Shown here piece by piece: positions 36,023 through 45,906 of a DNA stretch of 64,000 nucleotides. The stretch is from Nitrosomonadales bacterium (GTDB taxonomy: Bacteria > Pseudomonadota > Gammaproteobacteria > Burkholderiales > Gallionellaceae), in contig JANYJE010000068.1 of NCBI GenBank assembly GCA_025408405.1, positions 1 to 64,000 of the forward strand, read 5' to 3'. Each line of letters opens with the position of its first letter. Position 1 is the first letter of the stretch. A program made the translations under genes and the position numbers. Below the pieces are notes generated by a model that was given only the letters and a program-made list of their open reading frames with translations, made no database searches and was not told where the DNA came from.

Positions 36023-37450
36023 ATGAAAAAAATAGTACTTTCACTAGCAGCCGTCGTGGCTAGCGCAGTGTTTGCACCGGCAGCGTCCGCGTTGCCGGTA
36101 TTTGCGCGTCAAACCGGCATGGCATGTAGTGCCTGTCACTTCCAGCACTTCCCGCTGTTGAATGGCTTTGGCCGTTCGTTCAAGGCTTCCGGTTTCACTA
36201 TGTCCACAACCAATCTGGACGGCGAGAACCTGTCTATCCCTTCTAACCTGAACTTCGCCGGCTTGGCCAGCATGGGGTATGAGAAGAGCAACATGACTCC
36301 TCTCGCTTCAGCAAACGGTTTGGTTAACCCAGGTAATGGCTCATGGTACGTGCCAGGCACCAATGGCGAGATGTCGTTGTTCTTCGGCGGAAAAGTCAGT
36401 GAGAACGCCGGTTTCCTGGCTGAGTTGGGAGCTATCGGTGCTGCAGGTCTGGGTTCAGCCAAGCTGCCTATGCTGTTTGACGTGGCTGATGGCACCAAGG
36501 CGGGCATCGTGGCCTTTACCACCGGCACCCAGGGCGCATCCTACGGCTTTGAATACCTGAACACGGGTGCCAATGCCATCCACGCCATCACCAATGATGT
36601 TGGCTTTAACGGCCAATTCATCAATGCCGTTTCAGCGCAGCAATATATTAGTACTGGCTCTGGTGCGACAGGTTTGTCCTTGGTGGCGAACAACTCCATG
36701 GGCTTCATCAATATCACCAAGTATCACCAGGTTGGCCCGATGGACGTTGCCGGTACAATTAACGCTGCCGTTCCTGCTCCTGTTCCTGCAGCTGCAGGAG
36801 GTACGGGCGGAGACTTGTCCTCTACCTATATTCGCGTAGCGGCCACGTTTGATATCGCTGGTTGGGATTCCGCCGCGGGCGTTCAGAACTGGAGTGGCAA
36901 CTCTACTTCCGCTGCTCTGGCATATGTGGAAACCAAGGCGACTGCTGTTGACTTCCAGATGCAGGGCGAAGCAGCCAATATGCCACTGGGTATCTATGTA
37001 ACTTACGCCACGGCACCTGTGATGAGCGGTACCAATAACGGTACACCGATTGCAGGTACAGCAGCTACTGCTAGCGCCTTCAACAACGGCGGTACCGATA
37101 CGAAAAGCTCATTTAACGTTGCCGCTGAGCTGGGTGTAGTTCCCGGGGTTGCCACGGTGGGTGTAGCCGTACGCGTGGGTAAGAGCGGTCAATCGGTCTA
37201 CGCTAGCGCTGCGCTGGCTGGTGCTGCAGCTGCCGGAGTTACCAATGGTACTGAGAAATCGACCAATGCAACCGACAACGCCATCATGTTGACAGGTACT
37301 TACAAGCTGGCGCAGAACCAGTTGGTACGCTTGTCTTATGTCAAGCAAAGCGGTGACTACTGGGATGGCTTTGCTGCCGCAGCAACAGCGACGAATGCTG
37401 ACGCTACTGGCAGCACTTCCTACCGTCTGAGCCTGTACTCGTTGTTCTAA
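36023..37450 (+). CDS. cyc2: Cyc2-like outer-membrane porin-cytochrome (candidate iron oxidase)
   Basis: This 475-residue protein has a signal peptide ending ASA (residue 23), then a single c-type heme site C35-SA-C38-H39 within QTGMACSACHFQHFPLLNGFGRSFKASGFTM. The rest is a beta-rich segment with alternating strands ending in LSLYSLF, as expected for a 16-strand outer-membrane barrel. A monoheme N-terminus fused to a porin is the Cyc2 architecture, which takes electrons from extracellular Fe(II). CxxCHFQHFP and RSFKA are conserved in that family. It has its own promoter and terminator and no partner cytochrome beside it. Non-iron relatives of Cyc2 exist, so the substrate is inferred. Confidence 0.8.
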   Translation: MKKIVLSLAAVVASAVFAPAASALPVFARQTGMACSACHFQHFPLLNGFGRSFKASGFTMSTTNLDGENLSIPSNLNFAGLASMGYEKSNMTPLASANGLVNPGNGSWYVPGTNGEMSLFFGGKVSENAGFLAELGAIGAAGLGSAKLPMLFDVADGTKAGIVAFTTGTQGASYGFEYLNTGANAIHAITNDVGFNGQFINAVSAQQYISTGSGATGLSLVANNSMGFINITKYHQVGPMDVAGTINAAVPAPVPAAAGGTGGDLSSTYIRVAATFDIAGWDSAAGVQNWSGNSTSAALAYVETKATAVDFQMQGEAANMPLGIYVTYATAPVMSGTNNGTPIAGTAATASAFNNGGTDTKSSFNVAAELGVVPGVATVGVAVRVGKSGQSVYASAALAGAAAAGVTNGTEKSTNATDNAIMLTGTYKLAQNQLVRLSYVKQSGDYWDGFAAAATATNADATGSTSYRLSLYSLF

Positions 37451-37481
37451 GCAACAAGTCCAAGGTTGTAGCAATACAATG

Positions 37482-37508
37482 CAGGGAGCTTCGGCTCCCT
37501 GTATTTTT
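37482..37508 (+). terminator. Rho-independent terminator of the Cyc2-like gene
   Basis: CAGGGAGC-TTCG-GCTCCCTG with a UUCG loop, followed by TATTTTTG, about 30 bp after the stop. Confidence 0.9.
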
Positions 37509-37601
37509 GTGTCTGCAGCTGTCACGATTTAACAATCGGGACGGGCTCGAAATTTTAATCGCAATGTGGTAAAACGCAATTTTTAACGCTAGGAAAAATT
37601 A

Positions 37602-38102
37602 ATGAAAAGAATTATCTCTCTCGCGATCTTGAGCGTGTCTATCCTGCCGCTGGTTGCGCAGGCCGAAGAGCACTCCGAGAATTATGTCGGCATATCGGCC
37701 AGCAAGCTGACCTCTGGCGGTTCCAGCACCGGTGCCGGCATCGTGCTGGGGCATCGCTACAACGAGCATTGGGCTGCCGAAATAGCCTACGATGATTCTG
37801 GATTGCTCAGTGCTCTTCCAGAAAGGACCAGTGCCATTTCTATCGCGGCAGTGGGTTATCTGCCGCTCGTTGCCGATTTGGAAGCTTATGGGCGCCTGGG
37901 TTATGCGTCCGCCAGCACCAAGGATGGATTCGGTATAACAGTGACTCACGGCGACGTTACTTGCGGGGTTGGCGTGGAGTATCGTTTGAACGAAGAATAC
38001 GCGCTAGGCTTTGGCTGGAATCAGGTAATCATTGGCGACAATGTGGACATTCCGCGCGCCAACGAGAATTCCTATGCGCTGACGGTGCTGCGCAGTTTCT
38101 AA
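37602..38102 (+). CDS. small outer-membrane beta-barrel protein
   Basis: This 166-residue protein has a signal peptide (MKRIISLAILSVSILPLVAQA) and eight predicted strands, such as NYVGISASKL, AGIVLGHRYNEHWAAEIAYDD and YALTVLRSF with terminal Phe. It resembles OmpA/OmpX-type barrels. It follows the Cyc2-like gene but is separated from it by a terminator, so it is a separate unit. The function is unknown. Confidence 0.75.
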   Translation: MKRIISLAILSVSILPLVAQAEEHSENYVGISASKLTSGGSSTGAGIVLGHRYNEHWAAEIAYDDSGLLSALPERTSAISIAAVGYLPLVADLEAYGRLGYASASTKDGFGITVTHGDVTCGVGVEYRLNEEYALGFGWNQVIIGDNVDIPRANENSYALTVLRSF

Positions 38103-38132
38103 CTGCTCATGACTGGCAAGTAGTGCCGCTAC

Positions 38133-38165
38133 ACAGGGGGGACTTCGGTTTCCCCTGTTTTTTTG
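38133..38165 (+). terminator. Rho-independent terminator of the small barrel gene
   Basis: CAGGGGGGA-CTTCGG-TTTCCCCTG followed by TTTTTTTG, about 30 bp after the stop. Confidence 0.85.
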
Positions 38166-38196
38166 TGCCTGCCGCTTTCAGGTACAATCGCGCGCC

Positions 38197-41100
38197 ATGA
38201 CCTCGCCGCAAGAATCCTCCATCGCTGTTCCGGCAGCGAGCACGCCCCCTGAAAATTCGTTGCAGGCGCGCCGCGCCGCGCGCATCGCGGCTGTCCAGCC
38301 GATCGAGTATCCGGCCGAATTGCCGGTGGTGTTGCGGCGCGAGGACATCGCACAGGCCATCTCCCGGCATCAGGTGGTGATCGTGTGCGGCGAGACGGGC
38401 TCGGGAAAGACCACGCAATTGCCCAAGATTTGCCTGCAGCTCGGGCGCGGTGTGCACGGGGTGATCGCGCACACACAGCCGCGCCGGGTGGCGGCGCGCA
38501 CGGTGGCTGCCCGCGTGGCGCACGAGCTCAACACCGAGCTGGGCGGGCTGGTCGGCTACAAGATCCGTTTCAATGACCGCGTGGCGCCCGACACCTGTAT
38601 CAAGTTGATGACCGACGGCATCCTGCTGGCTGAAATCCAGAGTGACCCCGGGCTCCGGCATTACGACACCATCATCATCGACGAGGCGCACGAGCGCTCG
38701 CTCAACATCGACTTCCTGCTCGGCTATTTCAAGCAGCTGTTGCCCAGGCGTCCCGGGCTCAAGCTCATCATCACCTCGGCCACGCTGGATGCCGAGCGCT
38801 TTTCCAGGCATTTCTCGGCGGCGCCGGTATTGCAGGTGTCAGGCCGCAGCTATCCGGTGGAAGTGCGTTACCGCCCGCCGCAAGCGAATGAAGAGGGAGA
38901 AATACAGGACGTACCGCAGGCGGTGTGCGCTGCGCTGGACGATCTTGCCGTGGGCGGCTTGCGCGGCGATGTGCTGGTGTTCCTGCCGGGCGAGCGCGAG
39001 ATACGCGACACGGCGGAAGCCTTGCGCAAACACCATCTCCCGCAAAGGAAACAGGGAGGCGTGGAAATCCTGGCGCTGTTTTCGCGCCTGTCTGCCGCCG
39101 AGCAGGATCGCGTGTTCAAGCCTGCGTCCGGCACGCGCCGCGTGGTGCTGGCCACCAACGTGGCGGAGACTTCGCTTACCGTGCCCAACATCGGCTATGT
39201 GATCGACGCAGGCCTTGCGCGCGTCAACCGCTATAGTATCCGCCAGAAAGTCGAGCAGCTGCGCGTGGAAAAAATTTCGCGTGCGGCGGCCAATCAGCGT
39301 GCCGGGCGTTGCGGCCGCGTCATGAGCGGCATCTGCGTGCGCCTCTACGATGAGGCCGATTTCATTGCGCGCGCCGAATACACCGATGCGGAAATCTTCC
39401 GCGTGTCTCTGGCCACTGTCATCTTGCGCATGAGCGCGTTGCGTCTGGGCGAGGTGGAGAAATTTCCCTTTATCGAGGCGCCCGGCTCGCGCTCGATCGC
39501 AGATGGTTACCAGCTGCTGGCCGAACTGGGTGCCATCGACGCGGAGCGCCAGCTCACACCATTGGGGCGCGAGCTGGCCAAACTGCCGCTGGATCCCAAG
39601 ATTGCGCGCCTGCTGCTGGCCGGACGCCAATATCATTGCCTGCAGGAAATTCTGATTGTCGCCAGCGCGCTGTCGCTGCAGGATCCGCGCGACCGCCCGG
39701 CTGAGCGGCGCGAGGCGGCGGATGCCGCGCATCAGCGCTTTAACGACGAACGTTCGGATTTTCTCGCTTATATCAAATTGTGGGCGTGGTTTCAGGAGGC
39801 CTTGCGCCACAAGAAAACCAACCGCCAGTGGGCGAACGAGTGCCGCGAAAAATTCCTGTCGCCGCTGCGCCTGCGCGAATGGCACGAGCTGTATCAGCAG
39901 CTGCATGCACAGGTGGTGGAAATGGGCATGCGCATGAACGAGCAGCCCGCCAGCTACGAGCAGGTACACAAGGCGCTACTCACCGGCCTGCTCGGCAACA
40001 TCGGCTGCAAGGGCGTGGAGCGCGAGCCCTATTATCTGGGGGCGCGCGAGATCAAGTTTTTCGTCGCACCCAATTCGGTGCTGGCAAAGAAAGGCGCGAA
40101 GTGGATAGTTGCCGCCGAGATCGTGGAGACCACCAGGCTGTATGCGCGTTGCGTGGCGCGCATCGAGCCGGAGTGGCTGGAGGAAGTGGGCGCACATTTG
40201 ATCAAACGGACTTACTACGATCCGCACTGGGAAAAGAAGGCGGCACAGGTAGCCGCGTTCGAGCGCAGCACGTTGTATGGCCTGCTCATCAACCCCAGGA
40301 AGCGGGTGAACTACGGGCCGATGAATGTGGCGGAAGCGCGCGCCGTGTTTATCCGCCAGGCGCTGGTGGAGGGCGAGTTCAATACCGTGGCAGCGTTCTT
40401 CGCGCACAACAGGAAGCTCATACACGACATCGAGGCGCTGGAACACAAGTCGCGCCGGCCCGACGTGCTGGTGGACGACGAGTTGATCTTTGCCTTTTAC
40501 GACAGCCGCATTCCCGGGCCTGATTCCGGGCAACACATCCACAACGGCGCGGCGTTCGAGGCGTGGCGCAAGGAGGCGGAGCGCGAGCAGCCAAAACTGC
40601 TGTACCTGCAGCGCGACGACCTGATGCGCCACGAGGCGGCGGGGATTACCACCGACCAGTTTCCGCCGCAGCTGGTGATGAACAACGTGAGCTATGCACT
40701 GGGTTACAACTTTTCACCCGGCAAGAGCGATGATGGCGTCACCCTCACCGTGCCGCAGGCACTGATCAACCAGGTGTCGGCGCCACGCTGCGAATATCTG
40801 GTGCCCGGGGTGCTGGCGGAGAAGGTGGTGCAGCTGCTGAAAACCCTGCCGCAAAAAATACGCCGCAACCTGGTGCCGGTGCCGGAGTTCGCGGGCAATT
40901 TCTGCAGCGAGACCGAGCCTTCTGATAGCGGCTTGCTGCAGGCGCTGGCGCGTTACATCCGTGCCAAAAAACAGCTCGATGTGCCACTGGATGCGTTCCG
41001 CATCGAACAGCTGCCGCAGCACCTGCTGATGAATTTCGTGGTGGTGGACGAGCACGGGCGCAGCTTGCGCATGTCGCGCAACTTTGCCCAGTTGCGCGCC

Positions 41101-42033
41101 GAGCTGGCGCCGAAACAGGCTGCTGTGGCCATTGCACCCGCAACCAGCAGCGCACCCGGCGCTGCGGCAGCTGCGGCAAGTGCGCGCATGACCGAATGGA
41201 ATTTTGGCGAGTTCAAGCCGACCACCGAGATCGTCCGTGCCGGGCAAACCATCACGCTGTTCAACGCGCTGGTGGACGACAGCGATGCCGTGCTGCTGCG
41301 CGCCTACGATACGCGTGAAGAGGCGCAAGCCGCGCACCGGCTGGGGCTGCGCCGCCTGTTTATGCTGGCGCTGAAAGAGCAGGTGAAGTTTCTGGAAAAG
41401 AATCTGTTCGCAAACAAGGAGTACGGGCAGACCATGACCATGCAATTTTTGCCTTTCGGCAGTGCGCAGGATTTGCAGCGCCAGATTTTTGCCGTGACCT
41501 TTGATCGCTGCTGTCTGAATGATCCCCTGCCCACGCATGAAAATGAATTTGCCACGCGCTGCAAGGAGGCGAAGAGCAGGCTGAATCTGGTGGCGCAGGA
41601 AATCGCGCGCCTGCTCAGCGCCATCCTGCAGGAATATCACGCCCTGCAAAAAGCCCTGCCTGCATTCAAGGCGCATGGCGCAGCCATGCAGGACATGCGT
41701 GCGCAGTGCGAATGGATGCTGCACCGGGAGTTTGTCGCGCGCACGCCGTATGAGCGCCTGCAGCACATGCCGCGCTATCTCAAGGCGATCAACCTGCGTC
41801 TGGAAAAGCTGCGTGCCGACCCCGCGCGCGATGCGCGCCAGTTTGCGCAAATGGCGGCACTGCAGCAGGCCTGGCAGCGCAAGCTTGCGGCCCGGCAAGG
41901 CCATGTCGACAACAAGGTCGAAGAGTTTGGCTGGCTGCTGCAGGAACTGCGCGTGTCGCTGTTTGCGCAGGAACTGAAAACGCCGGTAATCGTGTCGGTG
42001 AAGCGGCTGCAGAAGATGTGGGAAGGGCTATAG
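38197..42033 (+). CDS. hrpA: ATP-dependent RNA helicase HrpA
   Basis: HrpA is a DEAH-box 3'-to-5' RNA helicase that helps rescue stalled ribosomes. The 1278-residue protein has motif I CGETGSGKTTQLPKI, motif II DEAHERS, motif III SATLDAERF, motif V VVLATNVAETSLTVPNIGYVID and motif VI QRAGRCGR, then the HA2/OB regions and the long DUF3418 C-terminus typical of HrpA. Full length. The start lies shortly after the barrel terminator. Confidence 0.95.
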   Translation: MTSPQESSIAVPAASTPPENSLQARRAARIAAVQPIEYPAELPVVLRREDIAQAISRHQVVIVCGETGSGKTTQLPKICLQLGRGVHGVIAHTQPRRVAARTVAARVAHELNTELGGLVGYKIRFNDRVAPDTCIKLMTDGILLAEIQSDPGLRHYDTIIIDEAHERSLNIDFLLGYFKQLLPRRPGLKLIITSATLDAERFSRHFSAAPVLQVSGRSYPVEVRYRPPQANEEGEIQDVPQAVCAALDDLAVGGLRGDVLVFLPGEREIRDTAEALRKHHLPQRKQGGVEILALFSRLSAAEQDRVFKPASGTRRVVLATNVAETSLTVPNIGYVIDAGLARVNRYSIRQKVEQLRVEKISRAAANQRAGRCGRVMSGICVRLYDEADFIARAEYTDAEIFRVSLATVILRMSALRLGEVEKFPFIEAPGSRSIADGYQLLAELGAIDAERQLTPLGRELAKLPLDPKIARLLLAGRQYHCLQEILIVASALSLQDPRDRPAERREAADAAHQRFNDERSDFLAYIKLWAWFQEALRHKKTNRQWANECREKFLSPLRLREWHELYQQLHAQVVEMGMRMNEQPASYEQVHKALLTGLLGNIGCKGVEREPYYLGAREIKFFVAPNSVLAKKGAKWIVAAEIVETTRLYARCVARIEPEWLEEVGAHLIKRTYYDPHWEKKAAQVAAFERSTLYGLLINPRKRVNYGPMNVAEARAVFIRQALVEGEFNTVAAFFAHNRKLIHDIEALEHKSRRPDVLVDDELIFAFYDSRIPGPDSGQHIHNGAAFEAWRKEAEREQPKLLYLQRDDLMRHEAAGITTDQFPPQLVMNNVSYALGYNFSPGKSDDGVTLTVPQALINQVSAPRCEYLVPGVLAEKVVQLLKTLPQKIRRNLVPVPEFAGNFCSETEPSDSGLLQALARYIRAKKQLDVPLDAFRIEQLPQHLLMNFVVVDEHGRSLRMSRNFAQLRAELAPKQAAVAIAPATSSAPGAAAAAASARMTEWNFGEFKPTTEIVRAGQTITLFNALVDDSDAVLLRAYDTREEAQAAHRLGLRRLFMLALKEQVKFLEKNLFANKEYGQTMTMQFLPFGSAQDLQRQIFAVTFDRCCLNDPLPTHENEFATRCKEAKSRLNLVAQEIARLLSAILQEYHALQKALPAFKAHGAAMQDMRAQCEWMLHREFVARTPYERLQHMPRYLKAINLRLEKLRADPARDARQFAQMAALQQAWQRKLAARQGHVDNKVEEFGWLLQELRVSLFAQELKTPVIVSVKRLQKMWEGL

Positions 42034-42035
42034 GT

Positions 42036-42088
42036 AGGATTGAGGATTGAGCGGGGTGGGTGTGCCAAGTCCTAGATCCTCAATCCTG
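42036..42088. repeat. GGATTGAGG hairpin repeat, copy 2
   Basis: aggattgaggattgag at 42036-42051 is followed by the inverted arm ctagatcctcaatcct at 42073-42088. It is the same family as the hairpin at 22180-22258. It sits directly after the hrpA stop. Confidence 0.7.
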
Positions 42089-42140
42089 TCATGCCCTCGG
42101 GTATATAATCCTTACAACCGATAATCGAGTGGGATTGAAT

Positions 42141-44411
42141 ATGGATGAGCAATTGCGCGAGGCGGCGCTGCAGTATCACCGCATAAGCCCGCCGGGAAAA
42201 ATTTCCGTGGTCGCCAGCAAGCCGATGCTGACCCAGCGCGATCTGTCGCTGGCCTATTCTCCCGGCGTGGCTGCGGCCTGTGAAGCCATCGTGGCAGACC
42301 CCGCCGAGGCGCGCAATCTCACTGCGCGCGGCAATCTGGTGGCGGTGATCAGCAACGGCACCGCGGTGCTGGGCCTGGGCGCAATAGGCCCGCTGGCGGC
42401 CAAGCCGGTGATGGAAGGCAAGGGCGTGCTGTTCAAGAAATTCGCCGGCATCGACGTGTTCGATCTGGAGATAGACGAGCGCGATCCGGACAAGCTGGTG
42501 GATATTATCGCCGCGCTGGAGCCGACCTTCGGCGGCATCAATCTGGAAGACATCAAGGCCCCCGAGTGTTTCTACATCGAGCGCAAGCTGCGCGAGCGCA
42601 TGCACATCCCGGTGTTTCACGATGACCAGCACGGCACCTCCATCATCGTAGGTGCTGCGCTGTTGAACGGGCTCAAGGTGGTGGGCAAGAAGATCGCAGA
42701 CATCAGGCTGGTCGCCTCCGGTGCGGGGGCTGCGGCGCTGGCCTGCCTGGATATGCTGGTGGGCCTGGGCGTGCGCATGGAGAACATCATCGTCACCGAT
42801 ATCAAGGGCGTGGTGTACCGGGGCCGCACTGAAGAGATGGATGACAACAAGGTGCGCTATGCGGTGGCAACAAACGCGCGCACGCTGGGTGAAGTGATTG
42901 CCGGCGCGGACGTGTTCCTGGGCCTGTCTGCCGGAGGCGTGCTGAAGCAGGAGATGGTCAAGCTGATGGCGGCGCGCCCGCTGATCTTTGCCCTGGCCAA
43001 CCCGACGCCGGAAATTTTGCCGGAGCTGGCGAAGGCTGTGCGTCCAGATGCCATACTCGCCACCGGCCGTTCCGATTACCCCAACCAGGTGAACAATGCC
43101 CTGTGCTTCCCGTACATGTTCCGCGGCGCGCTGGATGTGGGCGCGACCGCCATCAACGAAGAGATGAAGCGCGCCGCCGTGCATGCCATCGCCGAGCTGG
43201 CCGAGGCAGAGCAGTCGGATGAAGTGGCGGCGGTGTATGGCGGCGATAATCTCAGTTTCGGCGAGAATTACCTGATACCCAAACCCTTCGATCCGCGGCT
43301 GATTTGCAAGGTTGCGCCCGCAGTCGCCAAAGCCGCGATGGACAGCGGTGTGGCAGAGCGCCCCATCCTCGACATGGCGGCCTATCACGAACAGCTGTCC
43401 GCCTTCGTGTACCAATCCAGCATGCTGATGAAGCCGGTGTTCGACATGGCGAAGGCGAACCCGAAGCGGCTGGTATACGCCGAGGGCGAGGATGAGCGTG
43501 TGCTGCACGCGGCACAGACGGTGGTGGACGAGGGGCTGGCTTATCCCATCCTGATCGGGCGTCCTGCGGTGGTGGAACAGCGCATCGCCAAGCTGGGTCT
43601 GCGTATCCGCGCCGGCCAGGATTTTGAATTGGTGAACCCCGAGAACGACGCTCGCTTCCGCGAATACTGGAGCGAGTACCACCGGCTGATGCAACGCCGG
43701 GGCGTGACCGCGGAGGTGGCCAAGCGCGAGATGCGCCGGCGCGGCACCCTGATCGCGGCGATGCTGCTGCGCATGGGTGCGGCGGATGCCATGCTGTGCG
43801 GAACAGTGGCGCAGCCGCTGTACCATTTGCGCTATATCGACGAGGTTATCGGGCATCGTCCCGGCGGCAAGGTGTACGGCGCGATGAACATCCTGATGCT
43901 GCCCAGGCATACCCTGTTCATTTGCGATACCCATGTGAATCTCGATCCGAGTGCTGAGCAGATCGCCGAGATGACTTTGCTGGCGGCAGAGGAAGTGCGC
44001 TATTTCGGCATCACGCCCAAGGTCGCGTTGCTGTCGCATTCCAATTTTGGCAGCCACGACAATGCCTCGGCGCGCAAGATGGCAGAGGCGCGCGAATTGC
44101 TGGAACAGCGTGCACCGGAGCTGGAGGTGGAAGGCGAGATGCATGGCGATGCGGCGTTGTCGGAAAACATGCGTGCGCAGATATTCCAGGATTCGCGGCT
44201 GAAGGGGCAGGCCAATTTGCTGGTTATGCCCAACCTGGATGCCGCCAACATTGCATACAATCTGCTCAAGATGACGGCAGGGGATGGCGTCACCATCGGT
44301 TCCATTTTGCTCGGTGCGAACAAATCGGCGCACATCCTGACCTCGACCGCGACCGTGCGCCGCATTGTGAACATGAGTGCGCTGGCAGTGGCAGGTGTGA
44401 AAACGCACTGA
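42141..44411 (+). CDS. maeB: NADP-dependent malic enzyme with phosphotransacetylase domain
   Basis: MaeB oxidatively decarboxylates malate to pyruvate. The 756-residue protein has an N-terminal malic domain ([30 protein letters not shown]) and NAD-binding half ([20 protein letters not shown]). A C-terminal PTA-like domain follows ([23 protein letters not shown]...), which acts as an allosteric site for acetyl-CoA in this family. The ORF track begins at 42060 within the hairpin repeat; the ATG at 42141 ([21 protein letters not shown]) is the family start. Confidence 0.93.
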   Translation: MDEQLREAALQYHRISPPGKISVVASKPMLTQRDLSLAYSPGVAAACEAIVADPAEARNLTARGNLVAVISNGTAVLGLGAIGPLAAKPVMEGKGVLFKKFAGIDVFDLEIDERDPDKLVDIIAALEPTFGGINLEDIKAPECFYIERKLRERMHIPVFHDDQHGTSIIVGAALLNGLKVVGKKIADIRLVASGAGAAALACLDMLVGLGVRMENIIVTDIKGVVYRGRTEEMDDNKVRYAVATNARTLGEVIAGADVFLGLSAGGVLKQEMVKLMAARPLIFALANPTPEILPELAKAVRPDAILATGRSDYPNQVNNALCFPYMFRGALDVGATAINEEMKRAAVHAIAELAEAEQSDEVAAVYGGDNLSFGENYLIPKPFDPRLICKVAPAVAKAAMDSGVAERPILDMAAYHEQLSAFVYQSSMLMKPVFDMAKANPKRLVYAEGEDERVLHAAQTVVDEGLAYPILIGRPAVVEQRIAKLGLRIRAGQDFELVNPENDARFREYWSEYHRLMQRRGVTAEVAKREMRRRGTLIAAMLLRMGAADAMLCGTVAQPLYHLRYIDEVIGHRPGGKVYGAMNILMLPRHTLFICDTHVNLDPSAEQIAEMTLLAAEEVRYFGITPKVALLSHSNFGSHDNASARKMAEARELLEQRAPELEVEGEMHGDAALSENMRAQIFQDSRLKGQANLLVMPNLDAANIAYNLLKMTAGDGVTIGSILLGANKSAHILTSTATVRRIVNMSALAVAGVKTH

Positions 44412-44453
44412 TAACAGGATTGAGGGCTCAGTCCCAACGATAAGGAGAAGAAC

Positions 44454-44708
44454 ATGACGGACGCATTAAACAAGCAGGAAGTTGCCATGTTGCGCAGTGA
44501 GCTGGAGATGATGATGGGGGAGCGCACCAGCCTGCTGAAAGTGGTCGGGGCTGCCGCCGTGCTGATGGCCAATACCGATGGCCGCGATCTGCCAGCGGAA
44601 GCGGCAGAGGCGGCCGAGATGTTGTCGAAGCTGGTGAATAGATTGCCCGAGGAAACGCTGGGTGAGGCGCTGCAAAGCGTGCATGCAGAAATCGGTGTAG
44701 GACGGTAG
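44454..44708 (+). CDS. small conserved hypothetical protein
   Basis: This is an 84-residue, mostly helical, acidic protein (MTDALNKQEVAMLRSELEMMMGERTSLLKVVGAAAVLMANTDGRDLPAEAAEAAEMLSKLV). AAGGAG precedes the ATG. It stands between maeB and a patatin gene, on the same strand with short gaps. I do not recognise a domain. Codon use and the ribosome site support a real gene. Confidence 0.65.
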   Translation: MTDALNKQEVAMLRSELEMMMGERTSLLKVVGAAAVLMANTDGRDLPAEAAEAAEMLSKLVNRLPEETLGEALQSVHAEIGVGR

Positions 44709-44736
44709 CAACTTTTTCGACGGGTGTCATTTGAGT

Positions 44737-45906
44737 ATGGAAAGAAAGATCGGCTTGATTCTGACAGGTGGTGGAGCGCGTGCAGCCTATCAGGTGGGTG
44801 TGTTGAAGGCGATTGCCGAGATTCTGCCGCGCCGGGCGCGCAACCCTTTTTCGATTATCAGCGGCACCTCGGCGGGTGCAATTAACGCGGTCACCCTGGC
44901 GGTGAATGCGGGGAATTTCCGTCAGGGTGTGCAATATCTGCTGGGTTTCTGGAGGCATGCCCAGGTGGATCACATCTACCGTGCCGACCCTATCGGTGTG
45001 CTGAGCAATACCTCACGCTGGATTGCCGGACTGCTACTGAGCAGCATGGGAAGCAACCGGCTGAATCGGGTGTCGTTGCTGAACAACTCGCCCCTGGTGG
45101 CGTTGCTGAACGAAACCATGCCGTGCGACAAGATCCAGGAAAGCATCGATTCCGGCCATTTGCATGCATTAAGCATTACCGCGTCCGGTTACACTTCAGA
45201 GCAATCGGTGACTTTTTACCAGGGAGCGAAAGGGATCAAGCCGTGGCAACGCGCACGTCGCCTGGGGATACCTGTCAGGATAGAAACCAGGCATCTGCAG
45301 GCTTCATCCGCCATTCCTTTCCTGTTCCCTGCGGTACGCCTTAACCGCGAATATTTTGGCGACGGTTCCATGCGCCAGATTGCGCCCATCAGCTCAGCCT
45401 TGCATCTGGGTGCGCAGCGCGTGCTGGTGATAGGCGTGGGACAAGGCGCCGATGATCAGGGCAAGCGCCGCCGCAGTTACTCGTATCCATCGCTGGCGCA
45501 GATTGCCGGCCACGCCATGAACAGTATTTTTCTCGATAGCCTGGAAATCGATCTGGAGCGCCTGCGCCGCATCAACCGCACCGTGGCCCTGCTGAGCGAC
45601 GAAAAACGCCAGAGCACCAGTCTGCAGCATGTCGATGTGCTGGTGATACAGCCCAGCGAGTCGATTGAGAAAATCGCGCAGCGTTATGCCAAAAATTTGC
45701 CGTGGGCCATCCGTTTCCTGCTGCGTCTGGTGGGCGCGATGCGCAGCGGCGGGGCAAATCTGGTGAGTTATCTGCTGTTCGAGAAAAGCTTCTGTCGTGC
45801 GCTGATTGAGCTGGGTTATCAGGATGCCATGCGGCGCAGAACAGAAATACTGACGCTGCTTAATACGCAGGCAGAGACTGCAGACAGTGAGCTGCCGCCG
45901 CAATGA
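44737..45906 (+). CDS. patatin-like phospholipase
   Basis: This is a serine-aspartate acyl hydrolase. It has the oxyanion motif LILTGGGARAAYQVGVLKAI, the nucleophile elbow ISGTSAGAINAVTL, and FGDGSMRQIAPIS with the catalytic Asp. It lacks a signal peptide, so it is cytoplasmic or inner-membrane associated, close to RssA-like proteins. The ORF track begins at TTG 44731; the ATG at 44737 is preferred. It overlaps birA by four bases. Confidence 0.88.
   Translation: MERKIGLILTGGGARAAYQVGVLKAIAEILPRRARNPFSIISGTSAGAINAVTLAVNAGNFRQGVQYLLGFWRHAQVDHIYRADPIGVLSNTSRWIAGLLLSSMGSNRLNRVSLLNNSPLVALLNETMPCDKIQESIDSGHLHALSITASGYTSEQSVTFYQGAKGIKPWQRARRLGIPVRIETRHLQASSAIPFLFPAVRLNREYFGDGSMRQIAPISSALHLGAQRVLVIGVGQGADDQGKRRRSYSYPSLAQIAGHAMNSIFLDSLEIDLERLRRINRTVALLSDEKRQSTSLQHVDVLVIQPSESIEKIAQRYAKNLPWAIRFLLRLVGAMRSGGANLVSYLLFEKSFCRALIELGYQDAMRRRTEILTLLNTQAETADSELPPQ

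Noticed and set aside
42072-44408. 778-codon ORF on the minus strand opposite maeB
   Set aside because: Shadow of the real malic enzyme gene. The GC-rich codon bias of maeB keeps the antisense frame open; composition is His/Gln-rich and no motif is seen.
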